From Thalassospira sp. (GTDB taxonomy: Bacteria > Pseudomonadota > Alphaproteobacteria > Rhodospirillales > Thalassospiraceae): 64,000 bases of DNA. This document shows positions 31,112 through 40,126 of this stretch, one piece after another (position 1 is the stretch's first letter; each line of letters starts with the position of its first letter). The translations under genes were made by a program, and so were the position numbers. The notes below the pieces were generated by a model that was given only the letters and a program-made list of their open reading frames with translations, had not been told where the DNA came from and searched no databases. Location of the stretch: contig NZ_JAUYHK010000009.1 of NCBI RefSeq assembly GCF_030690045.1, forward strand, positions 19,718 through 83,717. The letters are read 5' to 3'.

Positions 31112-32107
31112 TTATGATTTCCGCCGATCTGCCCGCAATAACAGCCCCCGGTCACTGGCAATCTGGCGCAACGCCCCTTCAAGGGCATCAATCGCCGCCT
31201 GTGCCGCCAAAGACGCCACCGATCCCCATCTTTCATCCAGCCGCCCGTGGGGCACGGCATTATTCTGCACCATCTGTCCCAGTTCTGCCCCGCCATGATC
31301 CAGAATCATCCAGGTGATGCTGACCCGGTCCATCGCCTCGCCAGTTTTATTGTTGGCCGGTTTCACCTCAATACTGGCACTCAGCACAACGGTTTGTTCG
31401 TCAATCTCGTGGCCAATCTCGATCCCCTTGTTTTGCAGGAACGCCGATGCTGATCGCAACAGGGCCTCGTTGCCATCACCGGACGCACCAGCAAAATCAA
31501 ACAGGGCAATTTTCATCGGCAAGGCCATTTTGACCGTTTGACGGTCCCCGCCGATCAAGGATGCCACTGCGTTGGCCGGTGCCGCGACCAGATCATCGAA
31601 CGCCAGTTCGACCGGATCAGGTTTTTCACCTTTCAGGCGCTTTATTTCCGGCACAAGATGATCAGGGACTTGCAGATTGCCTTCCTCCGCCCCTTCGGGC
31701 GGTGGGGCAAACCATGCTTCCACAGCCAGATCTCCCGGACTTTGAATCGATTCAATCGCCAGCATATCCTTGTTATACAAAACCCAGGTCACATCCAGAC
31801 TGGCACTTTCGGCCCCGGCAAGGCGGGCCTCAACCACCGGGCGCAAAATATAATCACCACCCACCTGACTGTCGCTAAACGCCGGAATGTCATGGCCACG
31901 CAGGGCGCGTGCCATCGCGCGTGCCAGATGCATTCCTGCCCCGTCGGGCAAATCCCCGGCCTGCTCGACCCGCACAGCAGCCGCATCGCGCAGCACCAGT
32001 AAATCCGGATTGTTTTCACGTCCGGCCCCTTCAAACGGGCGGGGAACCTGACCACATCCGGCCAGAACAATCAGGCATAAAACAGAAATCAAAAACCGTA
32101 TTTTCAT
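31112..32107 (-). CDS. conserved lipoprotein of unknown function
   Basis: The 331-residue product starts MKIRFLISVLCLIVLAGCGQVP, a lipoprotein signal with lipobox LAGC (cysteine 18). The remainder contains a possible repeated half: DAAAVRVEQAGDLPDGAGMHLARAMARAL and ALPMKIALFDFAGASGDGNEALLRSASAFL both read as a short strand-loop-helix. No enzyme motif is visible. It lies four bases after a tiny membrane-protein frame and downstream of lgt, whose product would attach its lipid, so local co-expression with lgt is fitting. Confidence 0.8.
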   Translation of the reverse strand: MKIRFLISVLCLIVLAGCGQVPRPFEGAGRENNPDLLVLRDAAAVRVEQAGDLPDGAGMHLARAMARALRGHDIPAFSDSQVGGDYILRPVVEARLAGAESASLDVTWVLYNKDMLAIESIQSPGDLAVEAWFAPPPEGAEEGNLQVPDHLVPEIKRLKGEKPDPVELAFDDLVAAPANAVASLIGGDRQTVKMALPMKIALFDFAGASGDGNEALLRSASAFLQNKGIEIGHEIDEQTVVLSASIEVKPANNKTGEAMDRVSITWMILDHGGAELGQMVQNNAVPHGRLDERWGSVASLAAQAAIDALEGALRQIASDRGLLLRADRRKS

Positions 32108-32111
32108 GCGA

Positions 32112-32180
32112 TCACATCAACACGCAACCGACCATCGCGACGATAATCATAAATAAAAACAACATCATTAAATGGGGCAT
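32112..32180 (-). CDS. 22-residue membrane microprotein candidate
   Basis: The frame reads MPHLMMLFLFMIIVAMVGCVLM, almost entirely hydrophobic and long enough for one membrane helix. GGAG lies seven bases before its ATG, an ideal spacing. It fits exactly in the gap between pgeF and the lipoprotein gene, ending four bases before the lipoprotein ATG. It could be a real microprotein or a leader frame that couples translation to the lipoprotein gene. No homologue is known to me. Confidence 0.5.
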   Translation of the reverse strand: MPHLMMLFLFMIIVAMVGCVLM

Positions 32181-32219
32181 CTCAAATCTCCAAGGCGGCA
32201 CTGGCCGCCAGACGCGGTG

Positions 32220-33029
32220 TTATGGATGCAACATGATCGCGGATAATTGCCGCCCGTAATCCGGTTCCCCGCGCAGGGTGGTACGCCGGTAACTGTAAAA
32301 CAAGTCTTCTTCAGCCAGGGTATCACGTGGCAAAACCTCGACCTTGGCAATACCGGTCGCCACCGTGCGCCGCCGCACATATTCCGGCAAATCAAACATG
32401 AAATGCCCGGACCGAACGGATGGATCGAACAGATCCGCATTCCCCGACGGACCCGACAGGATGGTATCGCGAAATGTCGCATCGACCTCATACGATGCCC
32501 GACCAATACAGGGGCCAATGGCGGCAATAATATGGGTGCGTTGTGCCCCCAATTGTTCCATTGCCACCACCGTACTTTCGGATATTCCGGCAAAGGACCC
32601 ACGCCAGCCCGAATGGGCCGCACCAATCACCCGTGCGACCGGATCACAAAACAGCACCGGCGTACAATCGGCAGTCAGGATTCCCAGCATGATATCGGGC
32701 CGGTCGGTGACCATCGCATCGGCCTTGGGTGCTTCGTCCCTTGTCAGCGGCCGGTCCAGCCGGGCAACATTCACACCATGCACCTGATAGACTGTGGTCA
32801 GGCGATCTGCGCCAACGCCAAAGGCGGCGGCGGCACGATTGCGGTTTTCGGCGACGCGGTGCGTACTGTCATCCGACCCGAAACCGACATTCAACCCGGC
32901 ATGAATGCCATCACTGACCCCGCCCTTGCGGGTGAAAAAACCGTGTTTGATGCCCGATACTGCCCCAAGCCCGTTAGAAACCAGCAGCATCGGGATTTCG
33001 TTATCTGTTGAAATGGCGTGATCTGACAT
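32220..33029 (-). CDS. pgeF: peptidoglycan editing factor PgeF (YfiH/DUF152)
   Basis: The start MSDHAISTDNE follows AGGGA and gives 269 residues; the longer frame would overlap midA. The multicopper-oxidoreductase-like zinc site is visible: YQVHGVNV, TADCTPVLF and AAHSGWRGS supply His, Cys and His ligands. PgeF removes L-serine wrongly built into peptidoglycan precursors in E. coli. It follows midA by 22 bases within the lgt-midA-pgeF run. Confidence 0.93.
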   Translation of the reverse strand: MSDHAISTDNEIPMLLVSNGLGAVSGIKHGFFTRKGGVSDGIHAGLNVGFGSDDSTHRVAENRNRAAAAFGVGADRLTTVYQVHGVNVARLDRPLTRDEAPKADAMVTDRPDIMLGILTADCTPVLFCDPVARVIGAAHSGWRGSFAGISESTVVAMEQLGAQRTHIIAAIGPCIGRASYEVDATFRDTILSGPSGNADLFDPSVRSGHFMFDLPEYVRRRTVATGIAKVEVLPRDTLAEEDLFYSYRRTTLRGEPDYGRQLSAIMLHP

Positions 33030-33051
33030 GACAGGTCCCTGATTTCCCTGA

Positions 33052-34170
33052 TTATCCTTCAACACCACTGACACAGGGTGGCGGTGCACTGTTGCGACCA
33101 TAGGCGATCATCACTTTAAAAAGCGTTCCCATTTGCGCCGGTGAAATCAACCGTTGCAACGCGCTGTCAATTTCAAGTGCCTGCAACGGATCCGCCGATT
33201 GTTTCAGCAATTCCGCCCGCGCCTCGATACCCAGCATTTTCAAAAAGGTGCCCTGGGTCAAAACCGCACTGGTGCGGGCATCTGCCTCGGTTATGGTACG
33301 CGACAGCGCCCCGAAATCAACATGCGCTGTCAAATCGGCATCGCCTGGCGTTTGCAAAACATCATAATATTTATGGTCACGCACCGCCTGCAAGGTTTCG
33401 CCAAAGGCGCTGTGCGCATGACCATAATCGATAATCAGGGCCACCCCGCCATGATCATTCATCCGGTGGGCCATCTGGTCGGCAATGGCAATGGCAGGTG
33501 CACAACATTCAAACATGTCGCCCGGCTTTGCCGTGCCACGCAAATGCACCGGGATCAGGGCGTCGGCAATGGGCGTTTCCTGCCCACGGACAAAACACAA
33601 ATGACCGCTATCGGCCTCCATCGCCACCAATCGTTCGCACCAGCCCGAATTGCCGCGCTCAAACTGCCGGACCGGCAGAGCATCAAAAAATTCATTGGCA
33701 ATCACAATCATCGGCACCCCCGGCGTATCGGGCACCGCATCAAAACTTTCATGCCAAACCGCAGGCACGCCATACGGCATGATGGCGGCTTGTTGATAGT
33801 TGCGCAAAACCGGGCTGGTTTCGACAAACCGGATGGTAATCGCATCGTAAAATCCCGGCACCATTTTCACGGCGCGCAGGGCATCGGCCATCAGGGTGCC
33901 GCGACCTGGCCCCAATTCAACCAGATGACATTTCGATGGTGCGCCCATTTGCTGCCATGTGACCGCCGCCCACAGGCCGATCAATTCACCAAACATCTGG
34001 CTGATTTCAGGGGCGGTGATAAAATCCCCCCCCCGGCCCAGCGGATCACGCTTGCGATAATATCCCAGTTCGGGATGCGCCAGTGCCTCGTTCATATAAT
34101 CGGCAATACTGATCGGCCCTTGCAGGGCGATCCGGCGTTTCAACACATCAATCAGGGCAGTATCGGTCAC
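33052..34170 (-). CDS. MidA/NDUFAF7-type SAM-dependent methyltransferase
   Basis: The 372-residue protein has the family's N-terminal motif GPISIADYMNEALAHPELGYY and the SAM-binding motif VELGPGRGTLMADALRA near residue 85. ANEFFDALPVRQF matches the MidA/NDUFAF7 signature. In mitochondria the homologue methylates an arginine of complex I subunit NDUFS2; the bacterial substrate is probably NuoD or similar, which is inference. It overlaps lgt by four bases (ATGA). Confidence 0.9.
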   Translation of the reverse strand: MTDTALIDVLKRRIALQGPISIADYMNEALAHPELGYYRKRDPLGRGGDFITAPEISQMFGELIGLWAAVTWQQMGAPSKCHLVELGPGRGTLMADALRAVKMVPGFYDAITIRFVETSPVLRNYQQAAIMPYGVPAVWHESFDAVPDTPGVPMIVIANEFFDALPVRQFERGNSGWCERLVAMEADSGHLCFVRGQETPIADALIPVHLRGTAKPGDMFECCAPAIAIADQMAHRMNDHGGVALIIDYGHAHSAFGETLQAVRDHKYYDVLQTPGDADLTAHVDFGALSRTITEADARTSAVLTQGTFLKMLGIEARAELLKQSADPLQALEIDSALQRLISPAQMGTLFKVMIAYGRNSAPPPCVSGVEG

Positions 34171-34988
34171 GCAGCCTTCCCGTCTTTCATCCGTAGCGGC
34201 GGGTTTTTCAGGCCATAAACCGCAACTGCCCCACCAATTAGAACCATCGGGATCGACAATAACTGCCCCATCGACGCGCCAAAAGCCAACAGACCCAGTT
34301 GCGCATCCGGTTCGCGGAAAAATTCGATGATAATCCGTGAAATGCCATAACCCGCCAGAAAAGTGCCCCCAATGACGCCGGGCCGCGACCGCAGATTGTC
34401 GCTACGCGACAGCACAAACAGAATGACAAACAGGATCAGGCCTTCCAGAAAGGCTTCGTAAAGCTGGCTGGGATGGCGCGGCAACGGCCCGCCATTGGGA
34501 AATACCATGCCCCACGCAACATCGGTGGTGCGGCCAAACAATTCGCCATTGATGAAATTGGCGATCCGGCCAAAAAACAGGCCAATCGGCGCGGCGGCGG
34601 CCACGGCATCGACAATGGCAAGAAACGACAATCCCCGGTACCGTGCAAACAGCCAAACCGCAGCAATCACGCCAACCATGCCACCATGAAACGCCATACC
34701 ACCCTGCCAGACTTTCAGGATATTGCCCGGATGATCCAGATAATAATCCAGATTGTAAAACAGCACATACCCAACACGGCCGCCCAGAATCACGCCCAAA
34801 GTCGCCCAGAACAACAAATCATCAACCTGCGCACGGGTCATGGCGTGCGGCGTTCTGCCGACATAGGCAATGACATAGCGCCAGCCCAGCAACAGCCCGG
34901 CAATATAAGCCAGCGCATACCAGCGTAACGCCAGCGGACCAATCTGGATGGCGACGGGATCAATTGCCGGAAAGGCAAGACTGAACAT
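34167..34988 (-). CDS. lgt: prolipoprotein diacylglyceryl transferase
   Basis: The 273-residue membrane protein has the Lgt signature GRIANFINGELFGRTTDVAWG near residue 140 and YHG-type loop residues in GGMAFHGGM. It transfers diacylglycerol from phosphatidylglycerol to the lipobox cysteine of prolipoproteins. Seven membrane helices are expected. It leads a compact minus-strand operon with midA and pgeF, and a lipoprotein gene lies further downstream. Confidence 0.97.
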   Translation of the reverse strand: MFSLAFPAIDPVAIQIGPLALRWYALAYIAGLLLGWRYVIAYVGRTPHAMTRAQVDDLLFWATLGVILGGRVGYVLFYNLDYYLDHPGNILKVWQGGMAFHGGMVGVIAAVWLFARYRGLSFLAIVDAVAAAAPIGLFFGRIANFINGELFGRTTDVAWGMVFPNGGPLPRHPSQLYEAFLEGLILFVILFVLSRSDNLRSRPGVIGGTFLAGYGISRIIIEFFREPDAQLGLLAFGASMGQLLSIPMVLIGGAVAVYGLKNPPLRMKDGKAA

Positions 34989-35071
34989 CAGGAGGGCTCC
35001 GTTATGCGGGCTAAGTCATGATTGGAAAACAGTTCCTGCCCGACAAACTGGGCAGCAACATGGCATATCCT

Positions 35072-36058
35072 TTATCGGAACGGATCATCGGTCGCCAGAT
35101 AATCCCGGATATATTGCCCCACCCCGTCTTCCAGCGACGTCATCGGTGCCGCATATCCGGCTGCACGCAGCTTGGTCATGTCGGCCTGGGTGAAATACTG
35201 ATATTTGTCGCGAATGGCCTCGGGGGTTGGCACATATCCGATATCGGGCGTCTTCCCCATTGCATGGAAAACGGCGGTCGCCAGATCCTTGAAACTTCTG
35301 GCCTGACCGGTACCAATATTAAACAGGTCCGATACCTGCGGATTGTCATACAGCCACAGAATGATATTGACGACATCACCCACCCAGACAAAATCGCGCA
35401 ATTGCCCGCCATCCTCATAATCAGGATGATGGGATTTGAACAGGGTCGCTTTTTCCCCGGCCGACACTTTGTCATACATCTGCGATACCACAGACCGCAT
35501 ACCGCCCTTATGATATTCATTGGGGCCGTAAACATTGAAAAATTTCAGACCTGCCCATTGTTTGGGGCGGAAACTGTTTTGATCCAGAATGCGGCGAAAC
35601 CGCCGGTCGGTCAGATGCTTGGACCAGCCATAGGCATTCAGCGGTTGCAGTTTTGCCAGACTTTCCGGGTCAAACGCATCGGCAAACCCCTGTGTGCCAT
35701 CGCCATAGGTCGCCGCCGACGACGCATAAATCAGCCGGGTGGACCGGCGCGCGCACCATTCCCACAGGTCGGTGGTCAGCCGGAAATTGTTTTCGATGAT
35801 TTTATCGGCATCGCGTTCGGTGGTCGCTGAAATGGCCCCCATGTGAAAAATGGCATCAATGTCATCGGGATGCGCATCCAGAAACGCCGACAAATGATCC
35901 GGATGCACAATATCGCGAATTTCACGTTTGGCGATGTTGCGCCACTTGATCCCGTCGCGCAACCGGTCAACAACAACAATGTCGGTTTCCCCGCGTTCTT
36001 CAAGGGCGGCAACAATATTGGACCCGATAAATCCGGCCCCACCGGTTACGATGATCAT
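35072..36058 (-). CDS. hldD: ADP-glyceromanno-heptose 6-epimerase
   Basis: The start MIIVTGGAGFIGSN, with AGGAG just before it, gives 328 residues and places the NAD(P) motif at the N-terminus as usual. The catalytic tyrosine/lysine pair lies in NAYGWSKHLTD near residue 140; FFNVYGPNEYHKGGMRSV is diagnostic of HldD. The enzyme converts ADP-D-glycero- to ADP-L-glycero-manno-heptose for the lipopolysaccharide core. Other hld genes are not in the window. Confidence 0.96.
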   Translation of the reverse strand: MIIVTGGAGFIGSNIVAALEERGETDIVVVDRLRDGIKWRNIAKREIRDIVHPDHLSAFLDAHPDDIDAIFHMGAISATTERDADKIIENNFRLTTDLWEWCARRSTRLIYASSAATYGDGTQGFADAFDPESLAKLQPLNAYGWSKHLTDRRFRRILDQNSFRPKQWAGLKFFNVYGPNEYHKGGMRSVVSQMYDKVSAGEKATLFKSHHPDYEDGGQLRDFVWVGDVVNIILWLYDNPQVSDLFNIGTGQARSFKDLATAVFHAMGKTPDIGYVPTPEAIRDKYQYFTQADMTKLRAAGYAAPMTSLEDGVGQYIRDYLATDDPFR

Positions 36059-36251
36059 TGTATTCTCCTGCTCTGCGCGGAACCTGATGTTTCTTGCGTC
36101 CTTTATAGGCAGCCCCCCGGCGCAGGGCAATACGGCGCGACACCAATGGACAATATCTTTGATCCCTGCCTTGCCCGCCGCCCGTCACCCACCTATGATA
36201 GAGTGCGCTGATCATCGGATCAGGACCACCCCATGCAAGCCGGAGAAACAA

Positions 36252-36563
36252 ATGCAGATCAACAACCGTCTTCTTGATGACCTGACCCGTGTCACCAACA
36301 GCGCACTGGGCACCATGACCGGCGTGAAGGGCGAGGTCGATGCCCTGATCCGGCAGCAATTTGAAAAAATCCTTGCAACGATGGATATGGTCACGCGCGA
36401 GGAATTTGACGTGGTACGCGAAATCGCCGCTCGCGCCAGCCTGCGCGCCGACGCCATGGAACAGCAAGTCGCCAAACTCGAATCCCGTCTGGCCGCGCTG
36501 GAATCCGCCAAACCGGCGGCAAAACCGGCCCCCCGCAAGACGACAGCGAAAAAAGACGCATAA
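36252..36563 (+). CDS. ubiK: ubiquinone biosynthesis accessory factor UbiK
   Basis: The start MQINNRLLDDLTRV follows GGAGAAACAA and gives 103 residues. It is a BMFP/YqiC-type protein: an amphipathic N-terminal helix, then the coiled coil TREEFDVVREIAARASLRADAMEQQ and a lysine/alanine/proline-rich tail (AKPAPRKTTAKK). UbiK assists the soluble Ubi complex in aerobic ubiquinone synthesis. It is divergent from hldD with a 193-base gap. Confidence 0.9.
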   Translation: MQINNRLLDDLTRVTNSALGTMTGVKGEVDALIRQQFEKILATMDMVTREEFDVVREIAARASLRADAMEQQVAKLESRLAALESAKPAAKPAPRKTTAKKDA

Positions 36564-36687
36564 ACCGCCCACCGTCCCCATATGATATGGCACACGCATC
36601 ACCCCATTATGCACAGCAGTTGCAAGGTGGTGCGCCGGGCTCTATAGTGCGCGCCCTTTGGCACACGCAGGAACTGATTGAATTTTG

Positions 36688-37194
36688 ATGACCGACCGAT
36701 TGCATGATGACAGTGAACTGGGCGACGACAATCCGCTGGTACTTGTCGAGGATATCGCACGCACCAATGACTGGAGTCTGGAACGGCGCACCGATGATGA
36801 AATCGTCGTCGAAATTCCAGGGCACTGGTGTACCTATCTGGTATATTTCACGTGGCGCGAAGATGCCGAGGCCCTGCATATCGCCTGTTGTTACGATCTG
36901 TTCGTGCCCGAGCCGCTGCGACCTCGCATTTATGAATTGCTGTCGAAATGCAATGAACAGCTTTGGCTGGGCCATTTCAGCCTGTGGCAGGATGAAAACA
37001 TGCCACTGTTTCGCCATACCCTGTTATTTGGCGGCGACATGCCCCCCGCCACCGAACAGTTTGAAGAACTGATCGAGATCGCCATTTCCGAATGTGAACG
37101 GTTTTTCCCGGCCTTTAATTTTGTACTGGGACAGGGCAAAACCCCGGACGAGGCCCTGACACATTCGATGCTGGAACCGCAGGGACAGGCATAA
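36688..37194 (+). CDS. YbjN domain-containing protein
   Basis: The 168-residue protein fits the YbjN/DUF1790 family: an acidic N-terminus (NPLVLVEDIARTNDWSLERR), GHWCTYLVYFTWREDAEALHI and FRHTLLFGGDMPPATEQFEELIEIAI. The family adopts a secretion-chaperone-like fold and in E. coli YbjN affects motility and stress responses; the molecular role is unclear. An in-frame TTG directly precedes the ATG used here. The gene stands alone upstream of proC. Confidence 0.83.
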   Translation: MTDRLHDDSELGDDNPLVLVEDIARTNDWSLERRTDDEIVVEIPGHWCTYLVYFTWREDAEALHIACCYDLFVPEPLRPRIYELLSKCNEQLWLGHFSLWQDENMPLFRHTLLFGGDMPPATEQFEELIEIAISECERFFPAFNFVLGQGKTPDEALTHSMLEPQGQA

Positions 37195-37348
37195 GGCCGC
37201 ACCCGCAATCCTTTTGCCAACCTGTTTTGCAATTTCCCGCCCGCCCCTTGCCGGGGTCGGTGTCTTGACCCATGTTCTGATCAACGCTACGGCTTGTTCT
37301 GGTTGCCAGCAGGCAACAGGTACAGGCATGTCAAAAGCGGAGCGATAG

Positions 37349-38164
37349 ATGAATATCAGAATGTTGCTGGTCGGATGCGGCAAGATGGGGGGTGCCATGC
37401 TGGAAGGCTGGCTGGCTCGCGGTCTTAGGGCGGACAATGTTTATGTCATCGAACAGGAAGATACCGCCGAAAAACTGGAATCCCGGCTGGGCGTTCATGG
37501 CATTTCCGACCCGACCAATCTGCCGGAGGATTTCATCCCGCAAGTCGTCCTGTTTGCCGTCAAACCCCAGGTTCTGCCCGATATCATTGCAGCCTATAAA
37601 CCGCTGGTGCGGGCGGAAACGGTTTTTCTGTCGGTGGCGGCTGGCCGTACATCTGCCTTTTTTACCCGTCATCTTGGCGACACGGCGCGTATTGTTCGGG
37701 CCATGCCCAATACCCCGGCGGCAGTGTCGCGTGGCATGACGGTGATGTTCCCGACCGATATCGTCAGTATGGCCCAACGCGACATGTGCGAAAGCCTTTT
37801 GACCAGTGTCGGGATGGTGTCGTGGATTACGGATGAAAGCCTGATGGATGCGGTTACCGCCCTGTCGGGCAGTGGCCCGGCCTATATATTCCATCTGGTC
37901 GAGGCGATGGCAAAGGCCGGCGAAGCCGCCGGACTGCCTGCCGATCAGGCAATGATTCTGGCCCGACAAACCGTCGTCGGGGCGGGTTTCTTGCTTGATG
38001 ATAGTGATGAAACTGCGTCCACCCTGCGCGAAAATGTCACTAGCCCCGGTGGCACCACCGCCGCCGCACTTGGCGTTTTGATGGATCCGGAAACCGGCCT
38101 GACGCCACTTATGATCCGGGCAGTCGAAGCGGCACGTAAACGATCTGTGGAATTGGCCGGATAA
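37349..38164 (+). CDS. proC: pyrroline-5-carboxylate reductase
   Basis: The 271-residue enzyme has an N-terminal NADPH motif (LLVGCGKMGGAMLEGW), the VFAVKPQ strand and the ProC signature AVTALSGSGPAYIFHLVEAM near residue 165, ending with VTSPGGTT. It reduces pyrroline 5-carboxylate to proline. It is followed after 44 bases by a TetR gene that may be co-transcribed. Confidence 0.97.
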   Translation: MNIRMLLVGCGKMGGAMLEGWLARGLRADNVYVIEQEDTAEKLESRLGVHGISDPTNLPEDFIPQVVLFAVKPQVLPDIIAAYKPLVRAETVFLSVAAGRTSAFFTRHLGDTARIVRAMPNTPAAVSRGMTVMFPTDIVSMAQRDMCESLLTSVGMVSWITDESLMDAVTALSGSGPAYIFHLVEAMAKAGEAAGLPADQAMILARQTVVGAGFLLDDSDETASTLRENVTSPGGTTAAALGVLMDPETGLTPLMIRAVEAARKRSVELAG

Positions 38165-38208
38165 CACCGTCCCCCACCGGCCCATCGATAACCCGCAAGG
38201 AGGTTCTG

Positions 38209-38913
38209 ATGCCTGCCAAAAAAGACCCACAACAGAAAATCATTGATGCCGCCCTTGATCTGGCCGCGGCTGAGCCGTGGCGCCAGATCACCCTTGTCGA
38301 TATTGCCCGCCATGCCACCATCGACATGGTTACCCTGTATGGTCAGTTCAGCAGCAAGGCCGACATTCTGCGGGCCTGGGTTCGGGATATCGACCGGCAG
38401 GTTCTGGCCGGGCTAAATGATGATGACTTCACCGAATCGCGACGCGACCGTCTGTTTGACATCATCATGGCCCGGTTTGATGCCCTGGCCCCGCGAAAGG
38501 CCGCTTTGCGCTCGATCCTGCATGACAGGGGCGACCTTGCCCTGACCGATGCGTCAGGATCGGTCAAAACCATGATGACATCAATGCGCTGGATGCTGGA
38601 GGCATCAGGTTTTGAAACCGGTGGCCTTCGCGGGTCCCTGCGCATCGTTGGAATCAGTGCGGTTTATGCCCGCTGTTTCCGACAGTGGTTAAAAGATGAC
38701 AGCCCCGATCTTGGCCCGACCATGTCGGCACTGGATCGGGAATTGATTCGCGGGCGGCTCTGGGACAAACGCCTGACCCGTGGCACCGAAAAACTGGAGA
38801 ATCTGGGCAAAAAAATTCGTGCCAATTGCTGCAAATTTCCCCAAAAGCCCGCGACCGGGACCCAGAACACACATAATGAGGCAACAGGCCGCCCGGTAGA
38901 AACAGCAGGGTAA
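38209..38913 (+). CDS. TetR family transcriptional regulator
   Basis: The 234-residue protein has a TetR-type helix-turn-helix at residues 10-50 (IIDAALDLAAAEPWRQITLVDIA then ATIDMVTLYGQFSSKADILRAW) and an all-helical ligand domain. AAGGAGG lies seven bases before the ATG, a near-perfect ribosome-binding site. It follows proC, and the phasin gene lies downstream, but a target cannot be assigned. The C-terminus is a basic, proline-rich, low-complexity tail of about 30 residues. Confidence 0.82.
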   Translation: MPAKKDPQQKIIDAALDLAAAEPWRQITLVDIARHATIDMVTLYGQFSSKADILRAWVRDIDRQVLAGLNDDDFTESRRDRLFDIIMARFDALAPRKAALRSILHDRGDLALTDASGSVKTMMTSMRWMLEASGFETGGLRGSLRIVGISAVYARCFRQWLKDDSPDLGPTMSALDRELIRGRLWDKRLTRGTEKLENLGKKIRANCCKFPQKPATGTQNTHNEATGRPVETAG

Positions 38914-39011
38914 CATTTTGATAAGAAACAACCTTTCCAGAAAATAACCCAAGGTTATAATTATGTCAAAAAACTTTAACCCCAGATTTTTGTGCAGTGC
39001 AAAATAAATCC

Positions 39012-39040
39012 TTGACTGCGGTGCAGCATTTTGACATAGT
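39012..39040 (+). promoter_or_regulatory. phasin promoter with PhaR-like operator
   Basis: TTGACT and CATAGT, 17 bases apart, form a sigma-70-like promoter. CTGCGGTGCAG at 39016-39026 matches the CTGC-N3-GCAG type site described for the PHB-responsive repressor PhaR of Paracoccus and overlaps the -35 element and spacer, a repressing position. Further GTGCAG copies lie at about 38994 and 39039. Confidence 0.6.
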
Positions 39041-39111
39041 GCAGTTGGAATTCAGCGGCGCACATCGAAGCGCCTCGTCCCAAAACACGTAACTTAGATG
39101 GAGTGCAAACC

Positions 39112-39564
39112 ATGACCGCCGCGAAAAAAGCAACCAACCCGTTCTTTGATGTCGATTTCACCAAATTCACCACCGACTTCAAGCTTCCGGGTGTTGACGT
39201 CAACGAAATGATGGCCTTTCAGCGCAAGAATATTGAAGCCCTGACCAAAGCCAACAAAGTGGCTTTCGATGGCTTTCAGGCTGTTGCCCAGCGTCAGAGC
39301 GAAATCTTCAAATCGCTTCTCGAACAGGTCACCAGCCAGAGCAAGGGCTTCTCGACCACTTCGACCGAAAATCCGATGGAAGCCGCTGCAAAGCAAGCTG
39401 AAGTCGCCAAGGATGCCTATGAATCCGCCCTTGCCAATGCCAAGGAACTGACCGGACTCGTCAGCAAATCGCAGGAAGAAGCAACTGCTCTGCTTCAGGC
39501 CCGTTTTTCTGAATCCCTCGACGAACTGAAGGCTGCGATCTCCAAGGCCGCTGCCTCCAAGTAA
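39112..39564 (+). CDS. phasin family protein
   Basis: The 150-residue protein is a typical phasin: FFDVDFTKFTTDFKLPGVDVNEMMAFQRKNIEALTKANK is the phasin_2 core, followed by amphipathic alanine/glutamine/lysine-rich helices. Phasins coat PHB granules. The ATG at 39112 has GGAG eight bases upstream; an in-frame GTG nine bases earlier is inside that site. Codons and sequence look highly expressed. PHB genes phaB, phaA and phaC lie near the end of the window. Confidence 0.94.
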   Translation: MTAAKKATNPFFDVDFTKFTTDFKLPGVDVNEMMAFQRKNIEALTKANKVAFDGFQAVAQRQSEIFKSLLEQVTSQSKGFSTTSTENPMEAAAKQAEVAKDAYESALANAKELTGLVSKSQEEATALLQARFSESLDELKAAISKAAASK

Positions 39565-39587
39565 TTTGATAACTTCCCGTTATCAAA
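39565..39587 (+). terminator. hairpin directly after the phasin stop
   Basis: TTTGATAAC and GTTATCAAA form a perfect 9-bp AT-rich stem starting at the base after TAA. It precedes the main terminator by two bases and may help protect the transcript end. Confidence 0.6.
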
Positions 39588-39589
39588 CT

Positions 39590-39623
39590 GCGGCAGGATC
39601 AACTGGTCCTGCCGCTTTTTTTT
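39590..39623 (+). terminator. intrinsic terminator of the phasin gene
   Basis: GCGGCAGGA pairs with TCCTGCCGC across an 8-base loop and eight T residues follow. Confidence 0.95.
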
Positions 39624-39717
39624 GCCCGGACTCCTGATCTTCATCCCTCCCCGACATTTTCTTTGCCATACCGGTCAATGCCGGTAGGGTCGGGACATAA
39701 ATTTCAGGAGACATAAT

Positions 39718-40062
39718 ATGAGCGACATCAGTTTTGATGATTTTCTAAAGGTCGATATCCGGGTCGGCACCGTGATTGACGCCCAGACCTTCCCCGAGGC
39801 CCGCCGCCCGGCCCTGAAAATGTGGGTCGATTTCGGGCCGGAAATCGGGGTGAAAAAAACATCTGCCCAGATCACCAAATATTACACGCCCGAAACCCTG
39901 ATCGGGGTTCAGGTTGCCGGGGTTGTCAATTTTCCCCCGCGCCAGATCGGCCCGTTCATGTCGGAATTTCTTGCCCTGGGCTTCCCCGACGGTACCGAGG
40001 ATCACGGCATTGTCCTGATCCGGCCAGAACGCAAGGTACCCGATGGCGGTCGGATGTTCTGA
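39718..40062 (+). CDS. csaA: CsaA-type tRNA-binding protein
   Basis: The 114-residue protein is one tRNA-binding (OB-fold) domain of the CsaA type: FLKVDIRVGTVIDAQTFPEARRPAL at the start, and NFPPRQIGPFMSEFLALGF, the family's hallmark, near residue 65. CsaA is a dimeric export-related chaperone in Bacillus that binds tRNA; its role in proteobacteria is unclear. AGGAGA lies upstream. The gene stands alone between two terminators. Confidence 0.93.
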   Translation: MSDISFDDFLKVDIRVGTVIDAQTFPEARRPALKMWVDFGPEIGVKKTSAQITKYYTPETLIGVQVAGVVNFPPRQIGPFMSEFLALGFPDGTEDHGIVLIRPERKVPDGGRMF

Positions 40063-40072
40063 CCTGAGACCA

Positions 40073-40105
40073 AAAAAGGCGCAAACCCGTTGGCTGCGCC
40101 TTTTT
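40073..40105. terminator. bidirectional terminator between csaA and fpr
   Basis: AAAAAGGCGCA and TGCGCCTTTTT form an 11-bp stem with A and T runs on each side, placed between two convergent genes. Confidence 0.93.
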
Positions 40106-40126
40106 AATTCCGGTCGTCAATCGTCG

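Noticed and set aside
38209..38913. Calling the TetR gene a PHB regulator because phasin follows
   Set aside because: The gene sits behind proC with its own ribosome-binding site, and the phasin promoter carries a PhaR-type, not TetR-type, site.
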